DNA of 54,317 bases, taken from assembly GCA_018001635.1 (NCBI GenBank), contig JAGNHS010000015.1, forward strand, positions 1 through 54,317, given 5' to 3'. The stretch comes from Pseudomonadota bacterium. GTDB taxonomy: Bacteria; Bdellovibrionota; UBA2428. Below, in pieces: positions 54,031 to 54,317 of the stretch. Positions within the stretch are counted from its first letter, which is position 1, and each line of letters opens with the position of its first letter. The notes under the pieces are model-generated. The model saw only the letters and a program-made list of their open reading frames with translations. It was not told the DNA's origin and searched no databases. Position numbers and translations under genes: made by a program.

Positions 54031-54217
54031 ATTGTGCGCGAAGAAACGGGCCTGGACTAAACAAGCGAAAGCTGCAAGTTCCTTTGAATTCAAGCACTAG
54101 AGCATCTTGGGGTGGGCGATGGGGCAAAGCCCCAAGCCACAGGGGTCGCCCAAGCCGCTCTAGTGCTTGAATTCAAAGGAATTTATGGATTTCCAGGCCC
54201 GTTTCTTCGCGCACAAT
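54031..54217. repeat. 187 bp palindromic intergenic repeat, copy 3
   Basis: The terminal 25 bp arms are perfect inverted repeats but carry a T-to-G change at position 10 that is compensated at the other end. The inner arms 54081-54103 and 54157-54179 are a perfect 23 bp pair with two compensated changes relative to copy 2. The central GGGGC-AAA-GCCCC is kept. The left spacer (54056-54080) has diverged most. Confidence 0.97.
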
Positions 54218-54255
54218 TGGGATAAAAAGTTTGGGGGAAATGTAGGGGTGGGGGC

Positions 54256-54284
54256 TTGAGTGTTAACGCTATGCGCTATATAAT
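54256..54284 (+). promoter_or_regulatory. Sigma-70-type promoter for the gene at the right edge
   Basis: TTGAGT (54256-54261) and a consensus TATAAT (54279-54284) are separated by 17 bp. The box ends 25 bp before the ATG at 54310, and a TAGGAG ribosome binding site follows. The arrangement is close to ideal for a housekeeping promoter. Confidence 0.75.
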
Positions 54285-54309
54285 GCACGGGCTTTAGGAG
54301 ACGATACAT

Positions 54310-54317
54310 ATGTCTAA
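54310..54317 (+). CDS. Start of a gene cut by the window edge
   Basis: ATG TCT follows an AGGAG ribosome binding site nine bases upstream and a good promoter. Only two complete codons are visible, so the product cannot be named. Confidence 0.6.

Overview
This 54.3 kb window looks like chromosomal DNA of a moderately AT-rich Gram-negative bacterium, most plausibly of the Bdellovibrionota/Bdellovibrionales. That assignment is an inference. It rests on an LptD-type outer membrane, many exported proteins of unrecognised family, a CHASE2-cyclase/cNMP-binding pair, PilZ and STAS signalling proteins, and an outer-membrane-barrel plus TPR pair resembling Myxococcus/Bdellovibrio gliding (Glt) proteins. 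There are no phage genes, transposases, CRISPR arrays or rRNA genes. One tRNA gene (Val-GAC) is present.

Layout. 1-1.9 kb: a truncated exported-protein operon ending in a CxxCH protein. 1.8-8.9 kb (minus): tRNA-Val, then a compact cluster lptD, accD, a cyclic-nucleotide-binding protein, a CHASE2 adenylate/guanylate cyclase and rsmI. 9-14 kb: a STAS protein, an apparently exported nucleotidyltransferase, and two tandem secreted paralogs of unknown family next to a 188 bp palindromic repeat. 14-20 kb (minus): rhodanese, penicillin-acylase-like hydrolase, TonB-like protein, truA, asd. 20-22 kb (minus): pssA, a small protein, class I fructose-bisphosphate aldolase. 22-32 kb: unknown exported proteins, a histidine kinase with an enhancer-binding protein, a small barrel, glpX, then mutS2 next to an RqcH-like NFACT gene. 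32-38 kb: PilZ protein, a GH35-like lipoprotein and a glycoamylase-like protein, small exported proteins. 38-44 kb (minus): oligopeptide ABC ATPase fusion, its binding protein, a LolB-like lipoprotein and a TPR protein. 44-54 kb: subtilase, a very large M48 protease, a GltC-like TPR protein and a GltA/B-like barrel, then the start of a new gene.

Working together. Aldolase plus GlpX support gluconeogenesis. The cyclase and cNMP-binding protein probably form a local cyclic-nucleotide circuit. MutS2 and the RqcH-like protein both fit ribosome rescue. The proteases, glycosidases and peptide-binding protein suit a life of degrading polymers.

Most striking signal. The intergenic spaces carry very long DNA palindromes of at least three kinds. 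One kind is a 187-188 bp element present in three near-full copies (10280, 45923, 54031), plus a lone end at 23132 and a possible decayed half at 38335. Its arms differ between copies, but nearly every change in one arm is matched by the complementary change in the other. That is direct evidence that the paired structure is maintained. A nested 251 bp palindrome (32799-33049), a 110 bp palindrome (16967-17076) and a plus-strand RNA-type hairpin held together by G-U pairs (46313-46378) add to this picture.
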